Origin: Bordetella parapertussis
GTDB lineage: Bacteria > Pseudomonadota > Gammaproteobacteria > Burkholderiales > SG8-41
Assembly: GCA_945861275.1 (NCBI GenBank)
Contig: CAMATZ010000059.1
Span: forward strand, 1 to 32,171
DNA: 32,171 nt
Direction: 5' to 3'
This document shows positions 15,620 through 23,385 of this stretch, in pieces. The position numbers and the translations under genes were made by a program. Position 1 is the stretch's first letter; every line of letters begins with the position of its first letter. The notes below the pieces were generated by a model. It had not been told where the DNA came from. It was given only the letters and a program-made list of their open reading frames with translations, and did not search any database.

Positions 15620-15666
15620 ATGTAGAAGGTTAACCTTGATCGGACAGCGGGTGAAGCCGGCGTAAA

Positions 15667-16257
15667 TCAGGACGTCTGCTTTAACAGGATTCGGATATCG
15701 CCCAGCAGGGTGGGTGCGCTGGCGCCATGTTGCGCGAACAGCCGCAGACGCCCTTGCTGATCGAGAATAAATGTGCCCGCCGAATGATCAACGCTGTAAC
15801 CGCTGCCGCGGGTGGGCTGTTTCTGCACGTAAACCTTGAATTCTTTCGCGGTGCGCGCTGTTGCCTCGGCGTCGCCCACCAGTCCCAAAAACGAGGGATG
15901 AAACGCGGTGACGTATTGCTTCATCAGCTCGGGCGTATCGCGCTCGGGGTCGACCGACACGAATAACACCTGTACTTTGCCGCCGTCGGCGCCCAATTCC
16001 TTGACCACCTTGGCCATCTCGGCGAGTGTGGTCGGACACACGTCCGGGCACTGCGTAAAACCGAAAAATATCACCACCACCTTGCCCTGAAAATCCGCCA
16101 GCGTGCGCGGCTTGCCGCTGTGATCGGTGAGCGCCAGCGCCTTGCCGAAGTTGGCGCCGGTCACATCGGTCAGCTGGAATTGCGGCGCCGCGGATTGACC
16201 GCATGCAGCCACCAGGCACGCCAGTGCGATCAATGCGACGGAAGCAAGCGCTCTCAT
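15667..16257 (-). CDS. SCO1/SenC/PrrC family copper chaperone lipoprotein
   Basis: The 196-residue protein has a lipoprotein signal (lipobox LVAAC, Cys19) and a thioredoxin-like domain. Copper would be bound by Cys70 and Cys74 of CPDVC and by His158 in SVDHSAG, the complete SCO ligand set. Other landmarks are VVIFFGFTQC and FVSVDPERDTPE. SCO proteins deliver or reduce copper at the CuA centre of cytochrome oxidase subunit II, encoded in the same gene group (23386-24519). The gene follows ctaB by 4 bp, is the last of the assembly-factor operon and is convergent with rpoH. Confidence 0.93.
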   Translation of the reverse strand: MRALASVALIALACLVAACGQSAAPQFQLTDVTGANFGKALALTDHSGKPRTLADFQGKVVVIFFGFTQCPDVCPTTLAEMAKVVKELGADGGKVQVLFVSVDPERDTPELMKQYVTAFHPSFLGLVGDAEATARTAKEFKVYVQKQPTRGSGYSVDHSAGTFILDQQGRLRLFAQHGASAPTLLGDIRILLKQTS

Positions 16258-16261
16258 CGTG

Positions 16262-17161
16262 CTACAGCAAGATGCGGAAGTAGTGATCGATCAGCAGCGC
16301 GGCAAACAGCGCGGTGAGATAAATGATCGAGAAACGAAAGGTCTTGCGCGCCAGCAGGTCGCTGTAACTGCGATAGATTTTCACCGCGTACACCATGAAT
16401 CCCGCACCCAGGGCGAGCGCCGATGCCAGATAAATCAATCCCGACAACTTCACCGTGAACGGCAGCAGCGAACAGGCGACGAGGATGATGGTGTAGAGCA
16501 ACACATTGAGCCGCGTGAATTTTTCACCGTGCGTGACCGGCAACATCGGCACGCCGGCCTGCGCGTATTCGTCGCGCCGGTACAAGGCGAGCGCCCAGAA
16601 GTGCGGCGGCGTCCAGGCGAAAATAATCAGGAACAGCGTCAGCGCTTCAGCCGTCACCTCGCCTGTCATCGCGGCCCAGCCCAGCACCGGCGGCATCGCC
16701 CCCGATGCGCCGCCGATCACAATATTCTGCGGCGTCATCGGTTTGAGGATCACGGTGTAGATCACTGCGTAACCCACGAAGGTGGCGAGCGTCAGCCACA
16801 TGGTCAGCGTGTTGACCCAAAAATACAGAATCACCAGCCCGCTACCGCCAACGACGCTGGCAAATATCAATGTTTGCAGCGACGTGAGTTGCCCGCGCGG
16901 CAGCGGGCGCGCGCGGGTGCGCGCCATGATCGCGTCTATTTTCTGCTCCACCAGACAATTCATCGCCGCCGCTGCGCCCGCCACCAGCGCGATGCCCACC
17001 GTGCCGGCCAGAAACGGTTGCAAAGCCACCATGCCCGGCACGGAGAGCAGCATGCCGATGATCGCGGTAAACACGATCAGCGACACCACGCGCGGTTTGG
17101 TCAGCAGATAAAACTGCTGCGCGCGCGAGCCAAGTGTAGCGTTTGCGGTGGTGGCAGACAT
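16262..17161 (-). CDS. ctaB: Protoheme IX farnesyltransferase (haem O synthase)
   Basis: The 299-residue inner-membrane UbiA-family prenyltransferase attaches a farnesyl group to haem B, giving haem O, the precursor of haem A. Seen are [19 protein letters not shown] near the start, the first acidic site [21 protein letters not shown] (substituting for the family's NxxxDxxxDxxMxRTxxRP), [19 protein letters not shown] and [25 protein letters not shown]. Several membrane segments follow. The chosen start is the ATG at 17161; a TTG six codons upstream (17179) is possible but lies in the repeat-rich spacer. It acts directly before CtaA, whose gene is upstream. Confidence 0.95.
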   Translation of the reverse strand: MSATTANATLGSRAQQFYLLTKPRVVSLIVFTAIIGMLLSVPGMVALQPFLAGTVGIALVAGAAAAMNCLVEQKIDAIMARTRARPLPRGQLTSLQTLIFASVVGGSGLVILYFWVNTLTMWLTLATFVGYAVIYTVILKPMTPQNIVIGGASGAMPPVLGWAAMTGEVTAEALTLFLIIFAWTPPHFWALALYRRDEYAQAGVPMLPVTHGEKFTRLNVLLYTIILVACSLLPFTVKLSGLIYLASALALGAGFMVYAVKIYRSYSDLLARKTFRFSIIYLTALFAALLIDHYFRILL

Positions 17162-17170
17162 GGGGCGTTC

Positions 17171-17294
17171 AGGATTCAACTTCAGGATTGAGATACAGAA
17201 CTGAGGGCTTGGGACTTAGGACTTAGCAACGGCGTGTGCTGCGGACGGTTTGCGCTCAGCCCTCAACTCTCAGTCCTCAGCCCTCAGCCCTGAA
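17171..17294. repeat. Two facing arrays of degenerate heptamers in the ctaA-ctaB gap
   Basis: On the plus strand the left array (about 17171-17226) runs in seven-base steps such as GGACTTA-GGACTTA. The right array (17255-17294) runs in steps such as TCAGTCC-TCAGCCC-TCAGCCC. They are in opposite orientation around a 28-bp spacer and could pair: about 19 of 26 positions match between CTGAGGGCTTGGGACTTAGG... and the right arm. The ctaA stop codon (17270-17272) lies inside the right array, so the last codons of ctaA are built from repeats. Confidence 0.7.
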
Positions 17295-18280
17295 TGTGCC
17301 GCAAGCGCGAAGTTTAGCACCACCAGCGCCACCAGCAACAGTGCGGCCCCGGCGTTGTGCGCCACCGCCACCGCGAGTTTAAGACCCGTCAGTATGTTGC
17401 CGATACCCAGTAACACCTGCGCCGCCAGCAACACGCCGATCACGATGGCGATGCTGCGCAGGCCATTTACTCGCGCCGCCCGCCACGCGAGCCACGCGAG
17501 ATACGCTGTGAGCACCAGTGCGCCCACGCGATGCGTCCAGTGAATTGCGGTGAGCGCGTCATAGCTCAAGGCGCCGCCGGCCGCGGTTTGACCGACTTCG
17601 CGCAACAATTGGAAGCCGTGCTGAAAATCCATTTTCGGCACCCACTCGCCATGGCAGGTAGGCAGATCGATGCAGGCGAGCGCGGCGTAGTTGGTGCTCA
17701 CCCAGCCACCGAGCGCAATCTGTGCCAGCAGCAGCAGGAGCCCCAGTGCTGCCCACGCGCGCAGTGCCGCAGCACCGGCCTGCAGTGCAGGCCAGTGCAA
17801 CTGCCGCACGGCTAGCCACGCCAGCAGCGCCAGCGTCGCCATGCCGCCGAGCAAATGTAGGGTGACGATCACCGGCTTCAACAGCAGGGTGACCGTCCAC
17901 ATCCCCAGCGCGGCCTGAAATATTACCAGCGCCAACAGCCCACTCGCCAGCCACGGCGCTTGTGCCAACCGCCGCCGCTGCGCCCATGCCATCGCCGTAA
18001 TGACCAGTATCAACAGTCCCAGCATAGCCGCGAGATAACGATGAAACATTTCGTGCCATGCTTTTTGTATCGACACCGGGCCGTGTGTGCCGCCTTGTTC
18101 GGCGACGGCCTTGGCGATGTCTTGCGCGGCGCGCGCGGGCGTAATCTGGCCGTAGCAGCCCGGCCAGTCGGGACAGCCCAAGCCGGCGCCGGTGAGCCGC
18201 ACAAATGCGCCCACCACAACGACCACAAACGTGAATGCTGTCGCAAATAAAATAATGTTAAAAAACAAATGCTTACGCAT
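17270..18280 (-). CDS. ctaA: Haem A synthase, Cox15/CtaA family
   Basis: The polytopic membrane protein of 336 residues from the ATG at 18280 oxidises the C8 methyl of haem O to give haem A for the oxidase. Family landmarks are VGAFVRLTGAGLGCPDWPGCYG near the N-terminus (split by the paired cysteines), WHEMFHRYLAAMLG, the haem-ligand helices TLHLLGG and AIHWTHRVGAL, ALACIDLPTCHGEW with the second cysteine pair, and VAVAHNAGAA. A TTG at 18286 would overlap the previous stop, but the ATG is preferred. The last seven residues (SGLRAED) come from a heptamer array and look non-conserved. The first codons contain copy B of the AT-rich recurrent motif. Confidence 0.94.
   Translation of the reverse strand: MRKHLFFNIILFATAFTFVVVVVGAFVRLTGAGLGCPDWPGCYGQITPARAAQDIAKAVAEQGGTHGPVSIQKAWHEMFHRYLAAMLGLLILVITAMAWAQRRRLAQAPWLASGLLALVIFQAALGMWTVTLLLKPVIVTLHLLGGMATLALLAWLAVRQLHWPALQAGAAALRAWAALGLLLLLAQIALGGWVSTNYAALACIDLPTCHGEWVPKMDFQHGFQLLREVGQTAAGGALSYDALTAIHWTHRVGALVLTAYLAWLAWRAARVNGLRSIAIVIGVLLAAQVLLGIGNILTGLKLAVAVAHNAGAALLLVALVVLNFALAAHSGLRAED
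18262..18274 (-). repeat. AT-rich recurrent motif, copy B (exact)
   Basis: AAGCATTTGTTTT on the minus strand, forming codons 3-7 of ctaA. The AT-rich stretch continues downstream for about 20 bp, as in copy A. Confidence 0.6.
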
Positions 18281-18282
18281 AT

Positions 18283-18897
18283 TCAACCAATGCGCGACGC
18301 GCGCAGCAGCCGTTGTAAATCCTTTTTCATGCGGCTGGCGTCAGCGTCTTTGGGGTAGCGCAATATTACGTTGCCCAGAGGATCGACGAGGTAGATGTGA
18401 TCGCGCTGGGGGTCGTGGTGCGGAAATGCTTTGAGAATCGTGCTGCCTTGCGCGCGGGCAATCCACGTGCCCTCGTATTCCTTGATGACGCTGGCGGCGA
18501 CGCCTTGGGTGTCGGTCAGCAGCCACACCCGTTCAATGCGTTCGAGAGACTTGCCCTGCGTCAATCGCACCTGGCGCATTTTCCAGAGTTTTTTCTGGCA
18601 ATAGTCATCGCACGCGCCGGAATCCACAGTGACAAACAGCCAGCGTCCGCGCACCTGCGAAAAATCAAACGGCTTGCCGCTGCCCCCGGCGGGCGCGAGT
18701 GTAGCGGCGGGCACCGTCACGCCTTCGACCAGTTCACCGTAGTTGATGCGACCCGACGGCTGCCAAAACCAGTACAGTGCGAACGAGCCCACAAAGGGTG
18801 CGATGCATACCGCAGCCACCAGCAGCAGCGTGCGCCGGCTTTTACGCTGCGCGGTTTGGTATTCAGGGGGTTGCTGAGCCGGTTTTTCTGCGGACAT
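18283..18897 (-). CDS. Membrane-anchored thioredoxin/SCO-like oxidase assembly protein
   Basis: The 204-residue protein has one membrane anchor (about 22-45) and a periplasmic thioredoxin-like domain. It has a CxxxC motif (Cys96-Asp-Asp-Tyr-Cys100) preceded by WLFVTVDSGA, the same place as the SCO copper-binding cysteines, and a late strand HIYLVDPLGNVILRYP. The SCO histidine is not clearly conserved, so copper binding is uncertain; a thiol reductase role is equally possible. Genes of this type are regularly found between SURF1 and ctaA in proteobacterial cox clusters, but their function is not firmly known. The start at 18897 overlaps the end of the SURF1 gene by 35 bp, and the stop is 2 bp before the ctaA ATG. 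Confidence 0.8.
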   Translation of the reverse strand: MSAEKPAQQPPEYQTAQRKSRRTLLLVAAVCIAPFVGSFALYWFWQPSGRINYGELVEGVTVPAATLAPAGGSGKPFDFSQVRGRWLFVTVDSGACDDYCQKKLWKMRQVRLTQGKSLERIERVWLLTDTQGVAASVIKEYEGTWIARAQGSTILKAFPHHDPQRDHIYLVDPLGNVILRYPKDADASRMKKDLQRLLRASRIG

Positions 18898-19606
18898 TGA
18901 TGACCACGTAGTAGATAAAAATTGCCGCCGCCAGCGCGAACCACTGCACCGCATAGGCGAGATGGGTGTTGCGCTTGAGATCGTGCGGCGGCCAATCGCG
19001 TGTCAGCCCGTCCGCCAACGGCTGCAACGGCGGCAACGGCTCCGACTGTTGCACGATGATCGGTTGCAGGTCCAGTTTGGTCGCCTGTCGGTAGCGCTCC
19101 AGCACCATATTTTGCCAGATGTTGCCTTCGGCGATTTTGCTCGAAAGCTCGATGAAACGCTCGCTCGCCAGCGTTGCGGTGCCGCGCACGAGCACTTCAC
19201 CTGCGGGCGTTTTAACCGGCGGCGCGCGATTGCGCTGGTTGCCTGCGGCCACCCAGCCGCGGTTCACCAGCACAACTTTCTTGGAACCCGACAGCCGCAG
19301 CGGCATCATGACGTAATAGCCCGCCTGCTGTTTGTAGACGCGATTGTCGATGAATACGACATGGCGCGGGTCAAAATGGCCGCGCGCTTCAACCGGCCTG
19401 AGCAGCACCTCGTCGGTTTTTATTTCGCTTTCCCCTATCACCCGCGGCGGCTGCCGCGCGTACGCATCGATACGGTTTTGCAACGCCTGTTTGCTGTCGG
19501 CACGCCCCAACTGCCAGAAACCCAGCGTGACCGTTAGCGCCACGCCGGCAAGCATGGCCAGCGTTGCCCACCACGCGGGCGTGAATTCGCGGCCCGCCAT
19601 CCTCAT
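18863..19606 (-). CDS. SURF1 family cytochrome oxidase assembly protein
   Basis: The 247-residue protein has the SURF1/Shy1 topology: a membrane segment near the N-terminus (about 12-34), a periplasmic domain and a C-terminal membrane segment (WFALAAAIFIYYVVI). Family motifs are LGFWQLGRADSKQ, GYYVMMPLRL, VLVNRGWVAAGNQR and NTHLAYAVQWFALA. SURF1 is thought to help haem A insertion into subunit I. Two ATG choices (19606 and 19600) differ by two residues; a TTG at 19618 is less likely. It starts 35 bp from the divergent DUF2909 gene, leaving little room for a promoter. Confidence 0.93.
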   Translation of the reverse strand: MRMAGREFTPAWWATLAMLAGVALTVTLGFWQLGRADSKQALQNRIDAYARQPPRVIGESEIKTDEVLLRPVEARGHFDPRHVVFIDNRVYKQQAGYYVMMPLRLSGSKKVVLVNRGWVAAGNQRNRAPPVKTPAGEVLVRGTATLASERFIELSSKIAEGNIWQNMVLERYRQATKLDLQPIIVQQSEPLPPLQPLADGLTRDWPPHDLKRNTHLAYAVQWFALAAAIFIYYVVINVRRKTGSATP

Positions 19607-19641
19607 TGGCGCTCCCAACGCGCTTGGATTACACTGCCGCC

Positions 19642-19836
19642 ATGAAATATATCGTTGTTCTTTTCCTGCTGTGTATCGTCTACAGCCTCGGTTCGGCGGC
19701 GTACTTCATGCTGAAAGACAATGGCACCAGCGAGCGCATGGTGCGCGCGCTGACCGTGCGCGTGGCGCTGTCGGTGACACTGTTCCTGCTGTTGATGGCT
19801 GGTATACATTTCGGATTTATTACGGGCAAGCTGTAA
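19642..19836 (+). CDS. Small twin-transmembrane protein, DUF2909 type
   Basis: The 64-residue protein consists of two hydrophobic helices (about 2-22 and 41-60) joined by a polar loop with KDNGTSERMVRALTVR. Size, topology and place next to SURF1 fit the DUF2909 family found in cox clusters; function is unknown. It is the only plus-strand gene inside the minus-strand oxidase block. The frame is open to 19606, but the ATG at 19642 starts at the hydrophobic N-terminus. A bidirectional terminator follows at 19861. Confidence 0.8.
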   Translation: MKYIVVLFLLCIVYSLGSAAYFMLKDNGTSERMVRALTVRVALSVTLFLLLMAGIHFGFITGKL

Positions 19837-19860
19837 CCAGTTTTCCGCCCAGAGAAAAAA

Positions 19861-19887
19861 AGCCGCACCCGAAGGTGCGGCTTTTTC
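19861..19887. terminator. Bidirectional Rho-independent terminator
   Basis: AGCCGCACC (19861-19869), loop CGAA, GGTGCGGCT (19874-19882), then a run of T; an A-run (19855-19861) precedes it. It can terminate the DUF2909 gene from the left and ctaE from the right. Confidence 0.9.
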
Positions 19888-19914
19888 TTGCAATCGCTGG
19901 TTGCTTACAGCGGA

Positions 19915-20778
19915 TCAGAGGATGTAAACCAGCACGAACAGCAGCACCCACACTACGTCCACAAAGTGCCAGTACCAAGCCACGCCTTCGAAGCCAAAGT
20001 GATTTTCAGGCGAGAAATGCCCCGCTACGCTGCGAAACAGAATCACCCATAACATGATGGTGCCCACCGTCACATGAAAGCCGTGGAAGCCGGTCAACAT
20101 GAAAAACGTCGAGCCGTAGGCGCCGCTGGTGAGCTTGAGATTCATCTCGGAATACGCATGCGCGTATTCGTAAATCTGAAAACCAAGGAAGGTCATGCCC
20201 AGCGCGATGGTGGCCACCAGGCCCCAGATCAGCTTGGCGCGGTTTCTTTGCAGCAGCCCCCAGTGGGCGATGGTGATGGTAACGCCCGAACTGAGCAGCA
20301 GCGCCGTATTGATCGCCGGTATGCCCCACGCCCCCATCGGCGTGAAATCGCCGGGTTTGAAGTGCGGGCCGGCCGTGGGCCAGGCCGAGTCCTTGAAGGC
20401 GGGCCACAGCAGTTGCTGATGCTCAAGGCTGCCGAGATCGGGCACCGAGTACAGCCGCATATAACCGAGCGCGCCGAAGAAAGCGCCGAAGAACATCACT
20501 TCGGAAAAGATGAACCAGCTCATGCCCCAGCGGAACGACATTCCTACCTGCTTGTTGTAGAGGCCGCCTTCGGATTCATGTGCAACTGTGCTGAACCATC
20601 CCGCGAACATCACAAACAGCACAAGAAAGCCGAGCAGCAGCATGAGATTGCCGCCCGTCATGCCGTTGACCGAAAACGCCGCGCCAAAGCCCAGCAGCAT
20701 CATCGAGCATGCTGCCGTGATCGGCCAATGCGACAGTCCCGGCAGGTAGTAGGTGTCGGTGCTCTGCTGCGTACTCAT
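19915..20778 (-). CDS. ctaE: Cytochrome c oxidase subunit III
   Basis: The 287-residue polytopic protein matches subunit III in length and motifs: YYLPGLSHWPITAA near the N-terminus, GMSFRWGMSWFIFSEVMFFGAFF, INTALLLSSGVTITIAHW, GFHGFHVTVGTIML and the C-terminal EGVAWYWHFVDVVWVLLFV. It stabilises the proton-pumping core in the inner membrane and binds lipids near the D-channel entrance. A clear AGGAG precedes the ATG. The gene follows the DUF2970 gene and ends the structural oxidase operon at the terminator at 19861-19887. Confidence 0.97.
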   Translation of the reverse strand: MSTQQSTDTYYLPGLSHWPITAACSMMLLGFGAAFSVNGMTGGNLMLLLGFLVLFVMFAGWFSTVAHESEGGLYNKQVGMSFRWGMSWFIFSEVMFFGAFFGALGYMRLYSVPDLGSLEHQQLLWPAFKDSAWPTAGPHFKPGDFTPMGAWGIPAINTALLLSSGVTITIAHWGLLQRNRAKLIWGLVATIALGMTFLGFQIYEYAHAYSEMNLKLTSGAYGSTFFMLTGFHGFHVTVGTIMLWVILFRSVAGHFSPENHFGFEGVAWYWHFVDVVWVLLFVLVYIL

Positions 20779-20806
20779 GCGTTTCTCCTGAAAAATTCTG
20801 TTCGTT

Positions 20807-21001
20807 CTAACGTAGCACTAACCGCACCACCATGATTATGGTGAACACAAACAGCGCGGCGGCGATAATTCCGGTAATCACCACCTGCAATGGCGTTACC
20901 TTGATTTCCTGGCCCTGCTTGCGTATGCCTATGAACGCCGACAATACCATTTTTACAGCCTCGAACAATGTCGCAGTTTTAGGCCGATCTTCATTGTCCA
21001 C
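20807..21001 (-). CDS. DUF2970 family small membrane protein
   Basis: The 64-residue protein has a soluble N-terminal half with LFEAVKMVLSAFIGIRKQ, a conserved start of the DUF2970 family, and one C-terminal membrane helix (about 40-62). Proteins of this family sit between ctaG and ctaE in betaproteobacterial and some gammaproteobacterial oxidase operons; a role in oxidase assembly is assumed from position only. It lies 6 bp after ctaG and 28 bp before ctaE. Confidence 0.85.
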   Translation of the reverse strand: MDNEDRPKTATLFEAVKMVLSAFIGIRKQGQEIKVTPLQVVITGIIAAALFVFTIIMVVRLVLR

Positions 21002-21007
21002 CAGCCA

Positions 21008-21571
21008 TCAGCCTGCTTTGCCGGCAGCCATGTTCGCGCCCTTGATCTCGAAAAAAGTATAGGACAAGGTTAACGTCGTGATACTGGCCGGTAATGCGGG
21101 ATCAATCACAAACTGCACCGGCATCTGGCGTGTTTCGCCCGCCGCCAGCACCTGCTGCTTGAAACAAAAACATTCGAGCTTTTTCACGAATTCCGCGACA
21201 TGCTTGGGCCCGTAACTCGGTATCGCTTGTCCTGCCAGCGCGCTGTCGCTGTTATTCGTGATCTCAAACGCCACCTGCGTCATCTCGCCCGGATGCACGC
21301 GCACACTGCGCTGCAGCGGCGCGAACTGCCACGGCATGCCGTGAATATTGGCGTCGAACTCCAGCGTTACCCAGCGCGTTTTATCGACCTGCGTATTGCC
21401 GACCGGCGCATTCGGTTGCAGCAGGTTGTTGATGCCGGTAATTTCGCAGAACTTTTTGTAATACGGCACCATGGCAAAACCGAAACCGAACATCAGCAGC
21501 GCGAATACGCTAAGCCGCGCGAACGTCCGCCAGTTGGCTTTCTGGGTATTCTGGGTTTGCCCGGGAGTCAT
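21008..21571 (-). CDS. ctaG: Cytochrome c oxidase assembly protein CtaG/Cox11
   Basis: The 187-residue copper chaperone inserts CuB into subunit I. It has one membrane anchor (about 18-36) followed by a periplasmic immunoglobulin-like domain. Key motifs are FAMVPYYKKFCEITG (Cys42 near the membrane), VTLEFDANIHGMPWQF, the copper-binding pair Cys134-Phe-Cys136 in LECFCFKQQ, and VDPALPASITTLTLSYTFF (written here as the end of the domain). The ATG at 21571 overlaps the stop of a 45-codon gene by 4 bp (ATGA); the longer open frame upstream is not conserved. Confidence 0.95.
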   Translation of the reverse strand: MTPGQTQNTQKANWRTFARLSVFALLMFGFGFAMVPYYKKFCEITGINNLLQPNAPVGNTQVDKTRWVTLEFDANIHGMPWQFAPLQRSVRVHPGEMTQVAFEITNNSDSALAGQAIPSYGPKHVAEFVKKLECFCFKQQVLAAGETRQMPVQFVIDPALPASITTLTLSYTFFEIKGANMAAGKAG

Positions 21572-21705
21572 CTGGTCAGCCAGTAATATTTTGCGATCAT
21601 GTAAAAAAAGATAGCGGCAACTACCAGCCACAACACCGCTGCGGTGAGGCGGATGTTGCGTTTGATCTGTTGCTGACGCTCATCTTCCTTTACGTCATTC
21701 GCCAT
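21568..21705 (-). CDS. 45-residue cytochrome oxidase small assembly-type protein
   Basis: A short gene between ctaD and ctaG. Its protein has a polar, charged N-terminus (MANDVKEDERQQQIKRN) and one membrane helix from about 20 to 37, ending KYYWLTR. The stop overlaps the ctaG ATG (ATGA), and it starts 24 bp after ctaD. Small proteins of this shape occur at the same place in betaproteobacterial cox operons and are annotated as small assembly proteins; function is untested as far as I know. It resembles CcoQ-like subunits only in size. Confidence 0.8.
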   Translation of the reverse strand: MANDVKEDERQQQIKRNIRLTAAVLWLVVAAIFFYMIAKYYWLTR

Positions 21706-21729
21706 TGATTAATGCAACTGAAAGCACGG

Positions 21730-23331
21730 CTACTTCAGCACCGGCGGCGTCACAAAGCTGTGGTACGGCGGCGGTGTAGGCAGATGCGTCCATTCAAGGC
21801 TGTCGGCGCCTTCCCATTGCTTCTGCTCGGCCTTCTCACCGCTGCGAATACATTTAATGACAATGTAGAGGAACAGCAATTGCGACAGGCCGAAGCCAAA
21901 CGCGCCGATCGACGAAATGGCGTTGAACTCAGTGAACTGCAGCGCATAGTCGGGCACACGCCGCGGCATGCCTGCCAGACCAAGGAAATGCTGCACAAAG
22001 AAGGTGACATTGAAAAAAATCAGCGACAGCCAGAAATGCCATTGGCCGAGCGTCTCGTTGTACATGCGGCCGGTCCACTTCGGCAGCCAGAAGTAGATGC
22101 CCGCGAATGCCGAGAACAAAGCGCCCGCCACCATCACGTAATGGAAGTGCGCTACCACGTAATAAGTATCATGCAACTGCACATCCACCGGCACGATGGA
22201 CAGCACCAGCCCGGTGAATCCGCCGAGGGTAAACAGGAACAGGAAGCCCAGCGCAAACAGCATCGGTGTCTCGAACGTGAGCGAACCTTTCCACATCGTC
22301 GCCACCCAGTTGAATACTTTTACGCCGGTAGGTATCGCGATCAGCGTAGTGGCGTACATGAAGAAAAGCTGGGCTTCGACCGGCATGCCGACCGTGTACA
22401 TGTGATGTGCCCACACGATGAACGACAAAATCGCGATCGAGGATGTCGCGTACACCATGGAGGCGTAACCAAACAGCGGTTTGCGCGAGAACGCCGGAAT
22501 CACCTGCGAGATCACGCCAAACGCGGGAATCGCGATGATATACACCTCCGGATGGCCGAAGAACCAGAAAATGTGCTGATACAGCACCGGGTCGCCGCCG
22601 CCCGCCGCGTTGAAAAAGTTGGTGCCAAAGTGACGGTCGGTCAGCGTCATGGTCACCGCGCCCGCCAGCACCGGCATCGAGGCCACCAGCAGGTACGCGG
22701 TGATCAGCCAGGTCCAGCAAAACAGCGGCATTTTCATCAGGCCCATGCCGGGCGCGCGCAGGTTGAGGATGGTGGTGATGATATTGATCGAACCCATGAT
22801 CGACGACATGCCGAGTATGTGCACCGCGAAAATGGTGAGGTCCATCGCCGGGCCCGCCTGCGTGGTGAGCGGTGCGTACATGGTCCAGCCTACGCCCGCG
22901 CCGCCACCCGGCACGAATTGCGCGGCGATCAACAGCAGCGCCGCCGGCGGCAACAGCCAGAACGACAGATTGTTCATGCGCGGGAACGCCATGTCGGGCG
23001 CGCCGATCTGCATCGGAATCAGCCAGTTCGCAAACCCCACGAACGCCGGCATGATGGCGCCGAACACCATGATCAGGCCATGATACGTGGTCATCGAGTT
23101 AAAGAATTCCGGCTGCACGATCTGCAAGCCAGGCTGGAACAATTCGGCGCGGATAATCAGCGCCATTACGCCGCCAACCATGAACATGGAAAAGCTGAAC
23201 CACAAATACATGGTGCCGATGTCTTTGTGGTTGGTTGAACCAAACCAGCGCATCATGCCGTAGGGCTTGTGCGCATGCGCGTGATCGTCGTCTGCGTGTC
23301 CGTGCGCGTGGTCGTGGGATGCGGTGCTCAT
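21730..23331 (-). CDS. ctaD: Cytochrome c oxidase subunit I, A1-type haem-copper oxidase
   Basis: The 533-residue core subunit reduces oxygen at the haem a3-CuB centre and pumps protons. Twelve membrane helices are expected. Seen are TTYHGLIMVFG (low-spin haem ligand His), FWFFGHPEVYIIAIPAFG (the Glu of the D-channel end, which marks an A1-type enzyme, and the His-Tyr pair), IVWAHHMYTVG (CuB histidines) and VVAHFHYVMVAGA (haem a3 and haem a ligands). The N-terminus is unusual for its seven histidines between residues 6 and 21. A GGAG Shine-Dalgarno sequence precedes the ATG. It follows coxB by 54 bp in the same operon. Confidence 0.98.
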   Translation of the reverse strand: MSTASHDHAHGHADDDHAHAHKPYGMMRWFGSTNHKDIGTMYLWFSFSMFMVGGVMALIIRAELFQPGLQIVQPEFFNSMTTYHGLIMVFGAIMPAFVGFANWLIPMQIGAPDMAFPRMNNLSFWLLPPAALLLIAAQFVPGGGAGVGWTMYAPLTTQAGPAMDLTIFAVHILGMSSIMGSINIITTILNLRAPGMGLMKMPLFCWTWLITAYLLVASMPVLAGAVTMTLTDRHFGTNFFNAAGGGDPVLYQHIFWFFGHPEVYIIAIPAFGVISQVIPAFSRKPLFGYASMVYATSSIAILSFIVWAHHMYTVGMPVEAQLFFMYATTLIAIPTGVKVFNWVATMWKGSLTFETPMLFALGFLFLFTLGGFTGLVLSIVPVDVQLHDTYYVVAHFHYVMVAGALFSAFAGIYFWLPKWTGRMYNETLGQWHFWLSLIFFNVTFFVQHFLGLAGMPRRVPDYALQFTEFNAISSIGAFGFGLSQLLFLYIVIKCIRSGEKAEQKQWEGADSLEWTHLPTPPPYHSFVTPPVLK

Positions 23332-23353
23332 CTGGACTCCGGTTCTCTAAATA

Positions 23354-23376
23354 ATTTGTTTAAAAACAAATGCTTA
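23354..23376 (-). repeat. AT-rich recurrent motif, copy C (exact), with an 18-bp palindrome
   Basis: The coxB-ctaD gap contains AAGCATTTGTTTT on the minus strand (23375-23363). Here it is part of a palindrome, ATTTGTTT-AA-AAACAAAT (23354-23371), which could form a hairpin in the message between the two subunit genes. Confidence 0.6.
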
Positions 23377-23385
23377 TGATGCCGC

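Noticed and set aside
16259-17191. 310-codon plus-strand open frame opposite ctaB
   Set aside because: Arg/His/Gln-rich shadow of a clear ctaB gene.
17171-17294. CRISPR array
   Set aside because: Repeat units are only seven bases, degenerate and without unique spacers; no cas genes are nearby.
21712-23238. 508-codon plus-strand open frame opposite ctaD
   Set aside because: It is very rich in Arg, His and Gln, the usual antisense shadow of a GC-rich gene, and ctaD is certain on the other strand.
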